DNA of 20,367 nucleotides from DATCSE01 sp036568605 (GCA_036568605.1 DATCSE010000012.1:1-20367), one strand, 5' to 3'; shown: positions 1 through 7,896, counted from the stretch's first letter. Program-made: numbers and translations. The notes: generated from the letters alone by a model not told the origin.

Positions 1-13
1 TCTCTGTCGTCGT

Positions 14-3000
14 TTACTCGATAGTCATCAACGACGCATTGCCGCCGGCTGCCGCCGTGTTGACGCTGAGCGCGCGTTCGATGACGAGCCGCTCGAGAGG
101 TACCGCGGTCTCTCCCGGCGCAAGCCGCTCGACGCTGACGACGGGCCCCGGGCGCTGCGCCAGGCGCTGCTGCACGTCCGCAAGTTCCTCGGTCGAGCCG
201 TGCATCAGCACGCAGTCGAAGGCGACGCCGGGCGCGGTCCAGTCGCTCGCAAGCGTGACCTGCGCTTGCAGCTCCGCTGGCAGGCGCAGCAGCAGATCGT
301 GGGCGGACGCCGGCCAGATCGCGCGACCGCCGACCGCCAGCACCGCTGCGAGCTGGGCCAGCCGATCGGCGTCGCGGCCGGCCAGGCACAGCACGGTGGA
401 CCGCGGCGCGATCGCGTACACGTTTCGTTCCCCGGTCGGGCCCGGCAGCACCACCGACTCGCGAGCAGGCGCCAGCGTCGCCATGCGCGCGCACATCGTC
501 GCCACGTCGCCCGATGACGCGGAGCTCCACGCGCCCAGCGCACGCAGCATGCCCGTCGTCGCGCGCGATCCGTTTCGCGGGTCGCCGGGCGCATCCGAGG
601 CCAGGGCGCGGGCCAGCACGTCGTCGGGGCGCTGGGCCAGCAACCGATAGAGGTAGAGCGGGCCGCCGGCCTTCGGGCCGGTGCCCGACAGGCCTTCCCC
701 GCCGAACGGCTGCACGCCGACGACCGCGCCCACCATGTTGCGATTGACGTAGACGTTGCCGGCGTGCGCAGCGCTCACGACCCGCGCGATCGTCTCGTCG
801 ATGCGCGTGTGCAGACCCATCGTCAGGCCGTAGCCGGTGCCGTTGATCTGCCCGAGCAGCCCATCGAGCTCTTCGCGCTTGAAGCGCACGACGTGCAGCA
901 CCGGGCCGAACACCTCGCGCTTCAGCTCCGAGATGGCGTCGATCTCGATCAGCGTGGGCAGCACGAACGTACCGCCGTGCAGCGCGCGCTCGTCGCCGCG
1001 CCCGGCCGGTTGGTGGATGCGGCGTCCTCGCGTGCGCATCTCGGCGATGTGCCGGGCGATGCCGGCCTGCGCCTCGTCGTCGATCACCGGGCCGACGTCC
1101 GTGGCCAGCCGGCCGGGGTTGCCGATCCGCAGTTCCGCCATCGCGCCCAGCAGCATCTCGAGGATCCTGTCGGCCGCCTCGTCCTGCAGGCACAGCACGC
1201 GCAGCGCCGAGCAGCGCTGGCCCGCGCTGTCGAATGCCGACACCAGGATGTCCTGGACCACCTGCTCGGCCAGCGCGGAGGAGTCGACGATCATCGCGTT
1301 CTGCCCGCCGGTCTCCGCGACCAGCGGGACGGCCCGCCCGCGGAGGGTGACGCGCCCCGCCACGCTGCGCTGCAGCAGCCGGGCGACCTCGGTCGATCCG
1401 GTGAAGAGCACGCCCTGCACGCGCGGGTCGGCCACGAGCTGGGCGCCGACGACCGAACCCTCGCCAGGAAGAAGCTGGATCGCAAAGCGCGGGACACCGG
1501 CGGCCCGCAACGCGCGCACCGCTTCCGCGGCGATCAGCGGCGTCTGCTCGGCCGGCTTGGCGAGCACCACGTTGCCGGCGGCCAGTGCCGCGGCGATCTG
1601 CCCCATGAAGATGGCCAGCGGAAAGTTCCACGGCGAGATGCAGACCACCGGACCGAGCGGCACGTGCGTGGCATTGTCGAAATGCTCGCGCACCTCGCCT
1701 GCGTAGTAGCGCAGGAAGTCGACCGCTTCACGCACCTCCGCCACGGCGTTGGACGCGGTCTTCCCGGCCTCGCGCATCAGCAGGCTCATCAGGCGCGGCA
1801 TGTCGCCTTCGAGCCGGTCCGCGGCCGCTTCGAGCAACCGTGCGCGCTCCTGCGGCGCGACCGCCGCCCAGCGTGCCGCGCCGTCGGCCGCATGCTGCAA
1901 CGCGAGCACGACGTCCTGCGACGTGGCCGGCTGCACGAACCCGACGATGTCGGCGTGGTCGGCGGGATTGAGCACGGGCGACGTCTCGCCGCTCGATGCT
2001 TCCGCGTCGACGAGCAACGGATGAGAGGTGTACGTCTCCCGGGCCGCGGCGGCGAAGGCGGCCGCGAGGTCGCGCAGCTGGAACTCGTTCGCCAGGTCGA
2101 TGCCGCGCGAGTTGCGGCGCAGCGCGCCATACAGATCGCGAGGCAGCGGGATCGCCGGATGCGGCAACCCCGGCGCGCCCTCCCGGCCGGCACTGTCCTC
2201 GATGACGTCGACCGGGTCGCGCACCAGGCTCTCGATCGGGATCGTGTGGTTCGCGATCCGGTTCACGAACGAGGTGTTGGCGCCGTTCTCCAGCAGCCGC
2301 CGGACCAGATAGGCCAACAGCGTTTCATGCGTCCCGACCGGCGCGTAGATGCGGCAGGGGCGGCCCAGCTTGCCGTCGGCCGCGTCGCCGACGACCTGCT
2401 CGTACAGCGGTTCGCCCATGCCGTGCAGGCACTGGAACTCGTATTGCCCCGGCGCGTATGTCGATGGGCCGGCCAGCTCGTAGATCGCGGCCAGCGTGTG
2501 CGCGTTGTGGGTCGCGAACTGCGGATAGACCTCCCGAGGCGCCGCGAGCAGCTTGCGGGCGCAGGCGATGTAAGACGCGTCGGTGTAGGGCTTGCGCGTG
2601 TACACGGGGTAGCCGTCCTGGCCGTCGAGCTGCGCCCGCTTGATCTCGGAATCCCAGTAGGCGCCTTTGACCAGGCGGATCATCAGGCGCCGCCCGCTGC
2701 GCGCCGCAAGGTCGATCAGGTGGTCGATCACGAACGGGCAGCGCTTCTGGTAGGCCTGGACGACGAAGCCGAGGCCGTTCCACCCTTGCAGCTGCGGCTC
2801 GAACGCGAGCCGCTCCAGGAGGTCCAGCGAGATCTCGAGGCGCTCCGCCTCCTCGGCGTCGATGTTCAGGCCGATGTCGTAGCCCTTCGCGAGCGCGCAC
2901 AGCTGCGCCAGCACCGGGTACAGCTCGCCCATCACGCGGTCGTGCTGGGCGCGGCCATAGCGCGGGTGCAGGGCCGACAGCTTGATCGAGATGCCCGGGC

Positions 3001-3763
3001 CGGCGTAGATGCCGCGGCCGGCGGATGCCTGGCCGATCGCATGGATCGCGTGTTCGTAGTCGCGCCGATAACGATCGGCGTCGTGCGCGGTCAGGGCCGC
3101 CTCGCCCAGCATGTCGAAGGAGTAGCCGAAGCCTTGCTGCTCACGCTCGCGCGCGTTGTGCAGCGCCTCGGCAATCGTCTCGCCGGTGACGAACTGCTCG
3201 CCCATCATCCGCATCGCCATGTCGACGCCCTTGCGAATCAGCGGCTCGCCGCCGATGCCGACCAGGCGCCCGATCGCCGCGGACAAGCCCGACTCGCTGT
3301 GGGTCGCCACCAGCTTGCCGGTGATCAGCAGACCCCAGGTCGCGGCGTTGACGAAGAGCGACGGGCTCTTCCCCAGGTGCGTGTGCCATTGGCCTTGCGC
3401 GATCTTGTCGCGGATCAGGCGGTCGCGCGTGGCTGCGTCCGGGATGCGCAGCAGCGCTTCGGCCAGGCACATCAGCGCGATGCCTTCCTGCGACGACAGC
3501 GCGTACTCCTGCAACAGGTTCTGCACGATGCCGGCACGCCCCGCGCCGGTTTTGCGCAGGCGCAGGTTCTCGGCCAGGCGCCTCGCGAGCGCTTGAGCGC
3601 GTGCCGACACATCGTCCGGCAGGCGGGCGCCCTCCAGAACACGCTGCACGGCCTCCGGTTCCGGCGTGCGGTGCGCCGCGGTGATGGCCTGGCGCAGCGG
3701 AGACATCGCGAGCTCGGCGGGCTCGAAGAACGGCGCGGGCGGGTGGGGCGAGGGGGAAGGCAT
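14..3763 (-). CDS. putA: Bifunctional proline dehydrogenase / L-glutamate-gamma-semialdehyde dehydrogenase (PutA, long form without DNA-binding domain)
   Basis: This 1249-residue enzyme oxidises proline to glutamate in two steps: an FAD-dependent proline dehydrogenase, then an NAD-dependent aldehyde dehydrogenase. The proline dehydrogenase barrel spans about residues 210-510, with KLSALHPRYG (261-270), the NIDAEEAERLE segment and RLVKGAYWD (363-371). The aldehyde dehydrogenase spans about 590-1045, with FTGST near 787, the general-base glutamate in AETGG (E817) and the nucleophile in SAGQRCSAL (C851). A third domain (about 1105-1249) includes GPTGERNVYAI and ends in SVNTAAAGGNASLMTI, the conserved tail of long PutA proteins. 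The N-terminus lacks the ribbon-helix-helix repressor domain of E. coli PutA, so the enzyme probably does not regulate its own gene. The divergent Lrp/AsnC gene 91 bp away is the likely regulator. The start is uncertain because no clear ribosome site precedes it; M20 is an alternative. Long open frames on the other strand are codon-bias shadows. Confidence 0.97.
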   Translation of the reverse strand: MPSPSPHPPAPFFEPAELAMSPLRQAITAAHRTPEPEAVQRVLEGARLPDDVSARAQALARRLAENLRLRKTGAGRAGIVQNLLQEYALSSQEGIALMCLAEALLRIPDAATRDRLIRDKIAQGQWHTHLGKSPSLFVNAATWGLLITGKLVATHSESGLSAAIGRLVGIGGEPLIRKGVDMAMRMMGEQFVTGETIAEALHNAREREQQGFGYSFDMLGEAALTAHDADRYRRDYEHAIHAIGQASAGRGIYAGPGISIKLSALHPRYGRAQHDRVMGELYPVLAQLCALAKGYDIGLNIDAEEAERLEISLDLLERLAFEPQLQGWNGLGFVVQAYQKRCPFVIDHLIDLAARSGRRLMIRLVKGAYWDSEIKRAQLDGQDGYPVYTRKPYTDASYIACARKLLAAPREVYPQFATHNAHTLAAIYELAGPSTYAPGQYEFQCLHGMGEPLYEQVVGDAADGKLGRPCRIYAPVGTHETLLAYLVRRLLENGANTSFVNRIANHTIPIESLVRDPVDVIEDSAGREGAPGLPHPAIPLPRDLYGALRRNSRGIDLANEFQLRDLAAAFAAAARETYTSHPLLVDAEASSGETSPVLNPADHADIVGFVQPATSQDVVLALQHAADGAARWAAVAPQERARLLEAAADRLEGDMPRLMSLLMREAGKTASNAVAEVREAVDFLRYYAGEVREHFDNATHVPLGPVVCISPWNFPLAIFMGQIAAALAAGNVVLAKPAEQTPLIAAEAVRALRAAGVPRFAIQLLPGEGSVVGAQLVADPRVQGVLFTGSTEVARLLQRSVAGRVTLRGRAVPLVAETGGQNAMIVDSSALAEQVVQDILVSAFDSAGQRCSALRVLCLQDEAADRILEMLLGAMAELRIGNPGRLATDVGPVIDDEAQAGIARHIAEMRTRGRRIHQPAGRGDERALHGGTFVLPTLIEIDAISELKREVFGPVLHVVRFKREELDGLLGQINGTGYGLTMGLHTRIDETIARVVSAAHAGNVYVNRNMVGAVVGVQPFGGEGLSGTGPKAGGPLYLYRLLAQRPDDVLARALASDAPGDPRNGSRATTGMLRALGAWSSASSGDVATMCARMATLAPARESVVLPGPTGERNVYAIAPRSTVLCLAGRDADRLAQLAAVLAVGGRAIWPASAHDLLLRLPAELQAQVTLASDWTAPGVAFDCVLMHGSTEELADVQQRLAQRPGPVVSVERLAPGETAVPLERLVIERALSVNTAAAGGNASLMTIE

Positions 3764-3819
3764 GGCGTGACGATTTCTGTGGGACTTCGTCGATGATCCC
3801 GGTTCCGGCTAGGATGTTG

Positions 3820-3837
3820 TTTCGAACTTTTCCGAAA
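3820..3837. promoter_or_regulatory. Candidate Lrp-type operator between putA and its divergent regulator
   Basis: The short divergent intergenic region holds an AT-richer patch with the arms TTTCG (3820-3824) and CGAAA (3833-3837) around an 8-base centre, just upstream of the Lrp/AsnC start. Lrp-family proteins commonly bind imperfect palindromes in such spacers and act on both genes. The arms are only five bases, so this rests mainly on position. Confidence 0.3.
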
Positions 3838-3854
3838 TGGCCGAAGGATTCACT

Positions 3855-4331
3855 ATGGCGGCAGGCCTGCACGATCTCGATCGGATCGACCGTCGCATCC
3901 TGCGCCATCTCCAGGACGATGGGCGGATCTCGAACCTGAAGCTCGCCGAGGCGGTCTCGCTGTCGGCGACGGCCGTGCTGGCCCGGGTCCAGCGGCTCAC
4001 GCGCGATGGCTACATCCAAGGGTACGAGGCACGGTTGAATCCGCGGCTGCTGGGCGCCGGGATGCTGGTGTTCGTGGAGGTGCTGCTCGATCGCACGACG
4101 CCCAACGTCTTCGAGGAATTTCGTGCGGCCGTGCAGGTGCACTCCGAGATTCTGGAGTGCCACATGGTGGCCGGCGGCTTCGACTACCTGATCAAGACGC
4201 GCGTGGCCGACATGGACGCGTACCGCACCTTCGCCGGCACGGTGCTGTGGCAGCTGCCCGGCGTGCGCGAGACGCGCACCTACGCGGTCATGGAAGAAGT
4301 GAAGCATTCCAGCAAGCTGCACATCCCTTGA
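3855..4331 (+). CDS. putR: Lrp/AsnC family transcriptional regulator, probable PutR
   Basis: A 158-residue Lrp/AsnC protein. The N-terminal winged helix-turn-helix begins LHDLDRIDRRILRHLQDDGR and contains LKLAEAVSLSATAVLARVQRL. The C-terminal RAM ligand-binding domain follows, with ECHMVAGGFDYLIKTRVADMDAYRTF. I chose the ATG at 3855 because GAAGGA (3843-3848) lies six bases before it and the protein then starts as the family does; an upstream in-frame ATG at 3837 lacks a ribosome site. It is divergent from putA. Proline-responsive Lrp-type regulators (PutR) are known in this arrangement in other proteobacteria, and this PutA has no repressor domain, so control of putA by proline is the natural inference. 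The symbol is given by context and not by proven orthology. Confidence 0.9.
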   Translation: MAAGLHDLDRIDRRILRHLQDDGRISNLKLAEAVSLSATAVLARVQRLTRDGYIQGYEARLNPRLLGAGMLVFVEVLLDRTTPNVFEEFRAAVQVHSEILECHMVAGGFDYLIKTRVADMDAYRTFAGTVLWQLPGVRETRTYAVMEEVKHSSKLHIP

Positions 4332-4390
4332 ACGGCGTTCGCAGTTCCTGCAACCCACCTGGCGTCAGAACCGGCAAACAGATGCCGCAG

Positions 4391-4408
4391 CGCCCGGCTT
4401 TTCGGGCG
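4391..4408 (+). terminator. Weak stem-loop downstream of the Lrp/AsnC gene
   Basis: CGCCCG (4391-4396) and CGGGCG (4403-4408) pair around a six-base loop, about 60 bp after the stop codon at 4331. No T-run follows, so it is at best a weak or Rho-assisted terminator or a transcript end-protecting hairpin. Confidence 0.25.
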
Positions 4409-4477
4409 ATCGGGATGCCGGCCTGTCCCTAAGCTTCTCGAAACGATCGAGGGGCAGGGTACGTATCGAGGAACGCG

Positions 4478-4981
4478 ATGCAACGCACGAGCCGAATCCA
4501 CGCCGCCGCGCTGGCCCTGCTGACTTTCTGCCTGGCTGCACCGGCTGCCGCGCAGGCACAAACCTACGACCTCAGCGTCACGCGCACCGCGGACGACTTC
4601 TACAAGGTCCTCGGCAAGGACATCGTGATCCAGACCCGGCGCTGCGATGTTCCCGCGACCGCCCGCAATTCGGTCTTCAAGTCGGACGCCGACGGCCTGA
4701 AGCTCCAGTTCGTCGATGCGGCGCAGAACTGCGACGTCAAGGCCGCGTACGGCCCGACCATCGCGAACCCGGGCGAATTCGCGGTGACGGTCAGTCACGA
4801 CGCCGAGAACTGGTACGAGGTCGCCGGCGACGGAACCTACATCAGGACCGAGGGCTGCGGTCAGCCCGCCGCGGCCCAGCGGGCGGCGTTGACGCTAGGC
4901 GCTGCCAACGCCGGCCGGCTGGTGTTCGCCGACGGGACCAGCTGCCAGGTCGAAGGCCTCTACGACAAGCTTCACATCTAG
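4478..4981 (+). CDS. Secreted protein made of two tandem disulfide-type repeats, function unknown
   Basis: A 167-residue protein with a typical Sec signal peptide: basic start, hydrophobic ALALLTFCLA core, AxA-type cleavage near AAAQAQ at residues 23-28. GAGGAA sits six bases before the ATG. The mature part is an internal duplication with a 71-residue period. Repeat 1 (about 40-91) and repeat 2 (about 111-162) align without gaps: FYKV/WYEV, then a cysteine 14 residues after the tyrosine (C56, C127), a second cysteine 29 residues later (C85, C156) and a tyrosine six residues after that (Y91, Y162). Each repeat therefore probably holds one disulfide, consistent with export to the periplasm or beyond. 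I do not recognise the family. Its 3' end overlaps the convergent desulfurase gene by 87 bp; the repeat pattern continues into that overlap, which supports real coding there. Confidence 0.85.
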   Translation: MQRTSRIHAAALALLTFCLAAPAAAQAQTYDLSVTRTADDFYKVLGKDIVIQTRRCDVPATARNSVFKSDADGLKLQFVDAAQNCDVKAAYGPTIANPGEFAVTVSHDAENWYEVAGDGTYIRTEGCGQPAAAQRAALTLGAANAGRLVFADGTSCQVEGLYDKLHI

Positions 4982-6502
4982 GCCGCCGGCCAGGTGCCAC
5001 GCCTGCGCGTGGCCCTGATCGCGCATCGCGGCCGCGGCGCGGCGCGCCCGTTGGCCGCTGCGGCACACGAAGACCAGCGGCGTTTCGTTCGCCTGCAGCC
5101 ACGCGCCGGCGTGCTCGCTCAAGCGCGCCATCGGCACGTTGAGCGCGCTGCGCCCGCCAACCCGCAGTCCGCCGCTCGCGCGAAGCTCGTCGGCGTCGCG
5201 CACGTCGACCAGCATCGCATCCGGGTGACTCTGGAGAAAGGCTTCGAGTGCCGCGATGTCGGCGATCGAGCGATCCGGTGCCGCCGGTCGCGCAGCGAGC
5301 ATGGCGCCGCAACGCGCGATCGCATCGCAGGCAGCGGCGATCGTGGCCTCGCTGACCAGCGGGCCGAAGGACATCCGGATCGCCGACGTGCTGCGCCATG
5401 CCGGCAGGCCCATCGCCTTCAGCACCGGGCTGGGCGTGCCGCGCCCCGATGAACAGGCGCTGCCCGCGCTGACGTGCAGGCCGGCTGCGTCGAAGACATC
5501 CAGCAGCTCGGCGCTCGCGACGCCGGGCACCGAGAAGTTCAGCGTCGTCGGCAGGGCCAGCTCGAACGGCGTGTTGAACTGCAGGCCGGGGAACGCGGCC
5601 CGCAGCGCGTCGGCCAGTCGGTCGCGCAACGCGGCCAGCGCCAGCGGGTCGCGCAGCGTGCGGCCGCCATCCGTTGTGCCTTCCGTTCCGCCATCCGCTC
5701 CGTGTTGCAGCAGGTCGAGCACCGCGCCGAGCGCGGCGATGCCGGCCATGTTTTCGGTGCCCGAGCGCCAGCCCGCCTCCTGGCCGCCGCCGACCAGCAA
5801 CGGCGTGAACGGCGCACCTTCGCGCACGTACAGCATGCCGATGCCCTTGGGCGCGTAGAGCTTGTGGCCGGAGAAGGGCGCGTAGTCGATGCGCGTGGCC
5901 GCGAGGTTCAGTGGCAGCTTGCCCAGCGCCTGCACGCAGTCGACCAGCCAGCAGGCCGGACTCCCGGTCGCGTCGAGCACGGCCTGGATGCCGGCGAGAT
6001 CGGAGATCACGCCGGTCTCGTTGTTCGCCGCCATCGTGCACACCAGCGCGCACTCGGGCGCGAGGGCGCGCAGGCGGGCGAGGTCATGGCGACCGTGCGT
6101 GTCGACCGGCAATGCGACGATCTCGAGATCCAGCCCGAGCAGGCGGTTCCAGTGCGCGAGGCTCTCCTGCACCGCCTTGTGCTCGGTCGCCCCGTACAGC
6201 AGCCAGCGGCCGATGCGCTGCCCGCCGGCGCGGCGCTCCCGCATCGCCACCAGCGCCGACAGCACGGCGGTGTGGATGCCCTCGGTGGCACCGCTGTTGA
6301 ACATCAGCCGGCCGTCGCCGGCGCCCAGCGCGCGGGCGGCCTTCGCACGCACCGTTTCGAGCAGGGCCTTTGCGCGCAGCCCGGCGCGGTGCGTGCTGCT
6401 CGGGTTGCCGAAGTCCTGCTCCATCGCGTGCATCGCGGCGCTCAACGCCGTCGCGAGCACCGGGCTGGTGGCATTGCCGTCGAGGTAGATGTCGTGCGCC
6501 AT
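4895..6502 (-). CDS. Cysteine desulfurase (NifS/IscS family) fused to a C-terminal rhodanese domain
   Basis: A 535-residue fusion. Residues 1-400 form a PLP-dependent class V aminotransferase of the NifS/IscS type: LDGNATSP at the start, FGNPSSTH, ATEHKAV (H108), LVDCVQALGK (D188), the PLP lysine in SGHKL (K214), GGGQEAGWRSGTEN, and the persulfide cysteine in SAGSACSSGRGTP (C350). Residues about 412-508 form a rhodanese domain with VDVRDADEL and the active-site loop CRSGQR (C480). The expected chemistry is sulfur removal from cysteine onto C350 and possible transfer to C480 in the same chain. A low-complexity insert (about 267-281, Gly/Thr/Asp-rich) interrupts the desulfurase part. The final 29 or so residues run antisense to the convergent secreted-protein gene. 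I chose the start at MAHDIYLDGN, where homology begins; a start at 6559 would add 19 residues. No other isc/suf gene is nearby, so this is unlikely to be the housekeeping enzyme. Confidence 0.9.
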   Translation of the reverse strand: MAHDIYLDGNATSPVLATALSAAMHAMEQDFGNPSSTHRAGLRAKALLETVRAKAARALGAGDGRLMFNSGATEGIHTAVLSALVAMRERRAGGQRIGRWLLYGATEHKAVQESLAHWNRLLGLDLEIVALPVDTHGRHDLARLRALAPECALVCTMAANNETGVISDLAGIQAVLDATGSPACWLVDCVQALGKLPLNLAATRIDYAPFSGHKLYAPKGIGMLYVREGAPFTPLLVGGGQEAGWRSGTENMAGIAALGAVLDLLQHGADGGTEGTTDGGRTLRDPLALAALRDRLADALRAAFPGLQFNTPFELALPTTLNFSVPGVASAELLDVFDAAGLHVSAGSACSSGRGTPSPVLKAMGLPAWRSTSAIRMSFGPLVSEATIAAACDAIARCGAMLAARPAAPDRSIADIAALEAFLQSHPDAMLVDVRDADELRASGGLRVGGRSALNVPMARLSEHAGAWLQANETPLVFVCRSGQRARRAAAAMRDQGHAQAWHLAGGLDVKLVVEAFDLAAGPVGEHQPAGVGSA

Positions 6503-6584
6503 GGGATTGTCGGAAGCCGTATCGGCGAGCAGTTTGCCGCGCCGGCCTGGTGAAGACATGCCAAAGACCAGCGTGCAAAGCTGG

Positions 6585-6603
6585 ATTCGTAGAATGAACG
6601 TTC
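6585..6603. promoter_or_regulatory. Candidate operator/promoter region between the desulfurase fusion and the DecR-like regulator
   Basis: Two abutting small palindromes, ATTC-GTA-GAAT (6585-6595) and GAACGTTC (6596-6603), lie in the divergent spacer. TAGAAT (6590-6595) resembles a -10 hexamer for the rightward regulator gene, so a protein bound here would block it. This is inferred from symmetry and position only. Confidence 0.35.
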
Positions 6604-6627
6604 CTCGACATGCCGGGAGCGGCAGGT

Positions 6628-7107
6628 ATGAATTCACTCGACAAGTTCGACGTCGCGATCCTGGCGGCCCTGCAGGACGACGGCGCGTTGTCGATCGCGG
6701 CGCTGAGCGAGCGCATCGGCCTGTCCACCACGCCGTGCTGGAAGCGCGTGAAGCGCCTGGAGGACGAGGGCTACATCGAGAGGCGGGTCGCGATCGTCAA
6801 CCGCAAGAAGGTGGGCCTCGGCGTCACGGTGTTCGTCAGCGTGCGCACGGGCCAGCACGACGAGCGCTGGCTGAAGAAGTTCGCCGCGGCGGTCGCGACG
6901 CTGCCCGAGGTCCAGGAGTTCCACCGCATGAGCGGCGACGTCGACTACCTGCTGAAGGTGGTCACGAGCGACATCGACGGCTACGACGCGTTCTACAAGC
7001 GGCTGATCCGGGTCGCGCAGCTGACCGGGGTCTCATCGGCGTTCTCGATGGAGCAGATCAAGTCCACGACGGCGCTGCCGCTGGGCGTTGCCGTTCGCGG
7101 CCGCTGA
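6628..7107 (+). CDS. Lrp/AsnC family transcriptional regulator, DecR-like
   Basis: A 159-residue Lrp/AsnC protein with an N-terminal winged helix-turn-helix (LDKFDVAILAALQDDG, then IAALSERIGLSTTPCWKRVKRLEDEGYI) and a C-terminal RAM domain (FHRMSGDVDYLLKVVTSDIDGYDAFYKRLI in two parts, then FSMEQIKSTTALPL). The TTPCWKR, RM-G-DYL, YD-FYKRL and MEQIK-TT-LP signatures match what I remember of E. coli DecR (YbaO), a cysteine-responsive activator of cysteine detoxification. I chose the ATG at 6628, with GGGAG (6615-6619) eight bases upstream; the ATG at 6610 would add six residues without a good ribosome site. It is divergent from a cysteine desulfurase fusion, which fits a cysteine-sensing role. 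Its last 75 bp overlap the convergent membrane-protein gene. Confidence 0.9.
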   Translation: MNSLDKFDVAILAALQDDGALSIAALSERIGLSTTPCWKRVKRLEDEGYIERRVAIVNRKKVGLGVTVFVSVRTGQHDERWLKKFAAAVATLPEVQEFHRMSGDVDYLLKVVTSDIDGYDAFYKRLIRVAQLTGVSSAFSMEQIKSTTALPLGVAVRGR

Positions 7108-7896
7108 CGGCGTGGCCATGCGCACGTGCACCAGCGCCATGCTGAGCCAGACCGCGACGCTGAAGTACAGCGACATCCAGACGACCTCGGTGCGCCAGTC
7201 CTCCCAGCGGTACGACACGACGCGGCGCAGCGCGGCGTCGAACACGCCGTCGAGCAGCGGGAGGTACGGACGACCCTGCGCCTCGTCGGCGATCCAGCGG
7301 GCCCAGTACATCGGAACGTCGACCGCGAACATGTAGGCGACGTAGACCGCTCCGGCCGCGCAGAAGAACAGCATCAGCGGGCGCAGGCGCTGCGGCGCCG
7401 TGCGCCGCAGCGCCCACAGGCACGCGCTGACGAGCGCCGCGCTCGTGCCCCACAACGATTCCTCGATGACGTGGCCGAGGTTCGCGGTGGTCAGCACCGC
7501 GTGCCACGAGCAGACCTCGGCGACCGCGATCATCGGCAGCAGCGCGCGCGAAACCTGCAGCGCCACCGGGTTGCGGGCCGCGCGGGCGGCGTCGCGCAGC
7601 AGCACCGACCATTGCGCGACGAAACACAGCTCGGCGATGGTCGCGACCGACCGGCCGACGATCACGCTGGACATCCACGAATCGACGAGGCACAGGCGCT
7701 GGATGTCGTAGACCGGCAGCAGCGACCGGTAGGCACAGCCGAACACATAGCCCGCCGACAGGAGCAGCTGGAGCTGGCGCGAATCGCCGGGACGGCGCGC
7801 GGCGCGCGGCACGGTCGCGGCAGTCCACAGCCATGCCGCCACATTCGCCAGCGCCACGCCGCACAGCAGTGCCCACCAGTCCAACGTCGCGTTCAT
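7033..7896 (-). CDS. Multi-pass membrane protein of unknown function (about seven helices)
   Basis: A 287-residue hydrophobic protein with about seven predicted membrane segments by eye, near residues 7-29, 43-60, 74-100, 113-135, 145-163, 172-193 and 238-258. Polar and aromatic residues sit inside or beside helices in a way that suggests function: CAYRSLLPVYDIQRLCLVDSW (in parts, 54-74), E89, E127, W131-H132 and EES (145-147) with W149. This looks more like an enzyme or sensor than a transporter, but I cannot name the family. The start at 7896 has AAGAGG eight bases upstream. The RHH-like gene lies 41 bp upstream on the same strand, so the two may form an operon. The C-terminal tail (about 264-287), basic and outside the membrane, is encoded antisense to the end of the Lrp/AsnC gene. 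Confidence 0.75.
   Translation of the reverse strand: MNATLDWWALLCGVALANVAAWLWTAATVPRAARRPGDSRQLQLLLSAGYVFGCAYRSLLPVYDIQRLCLVDSWMSSVIVGRSVATIAELCFVAQWSVLLRDAARAARNPVALQVSRALLPMIAVAEVCSWHAVLTTANLGHVIEESLWGTSAALVSACLWALRRTAPQRLRPLMLFFCAAGAVYVAYMFAVDVPMYWARWIADEAQGRPYLPLLDGVFDAALRRVVSYRWEDWRTEVVWMSLYFSVAVWLSMALVHVRMATPSAAANGNAQRQRRRGLDLLHRERR

Noticed and set aside
764..3796. A 1010-codon open frame antisense to putA
   Set aside because: Its sequence is low-complexity (Arg, Ala, Gly, Asp, His and Val-rich), shows no domain, and lies opposite a gene with complete catalytic motifs. It is a codon-bias shadow in GC-rich DNA.
5660..5712. Imperfect short repeats inside the desulfurase gene as a mobile or CRISPR-like repeat
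   Set aside because: They encode a Gly/Asp/Thr-rich in-frame insert (about residues 267-281) and are too short and irregular; a low-complexity loop explains them.
5474..6553. Long plus-strand frame opposite the desulfurase-rhodanese gene
   Set aside because: No recognisable motif and the composition is typical of antisense shadows; the minus-strand frame has all expected catalytic residues.
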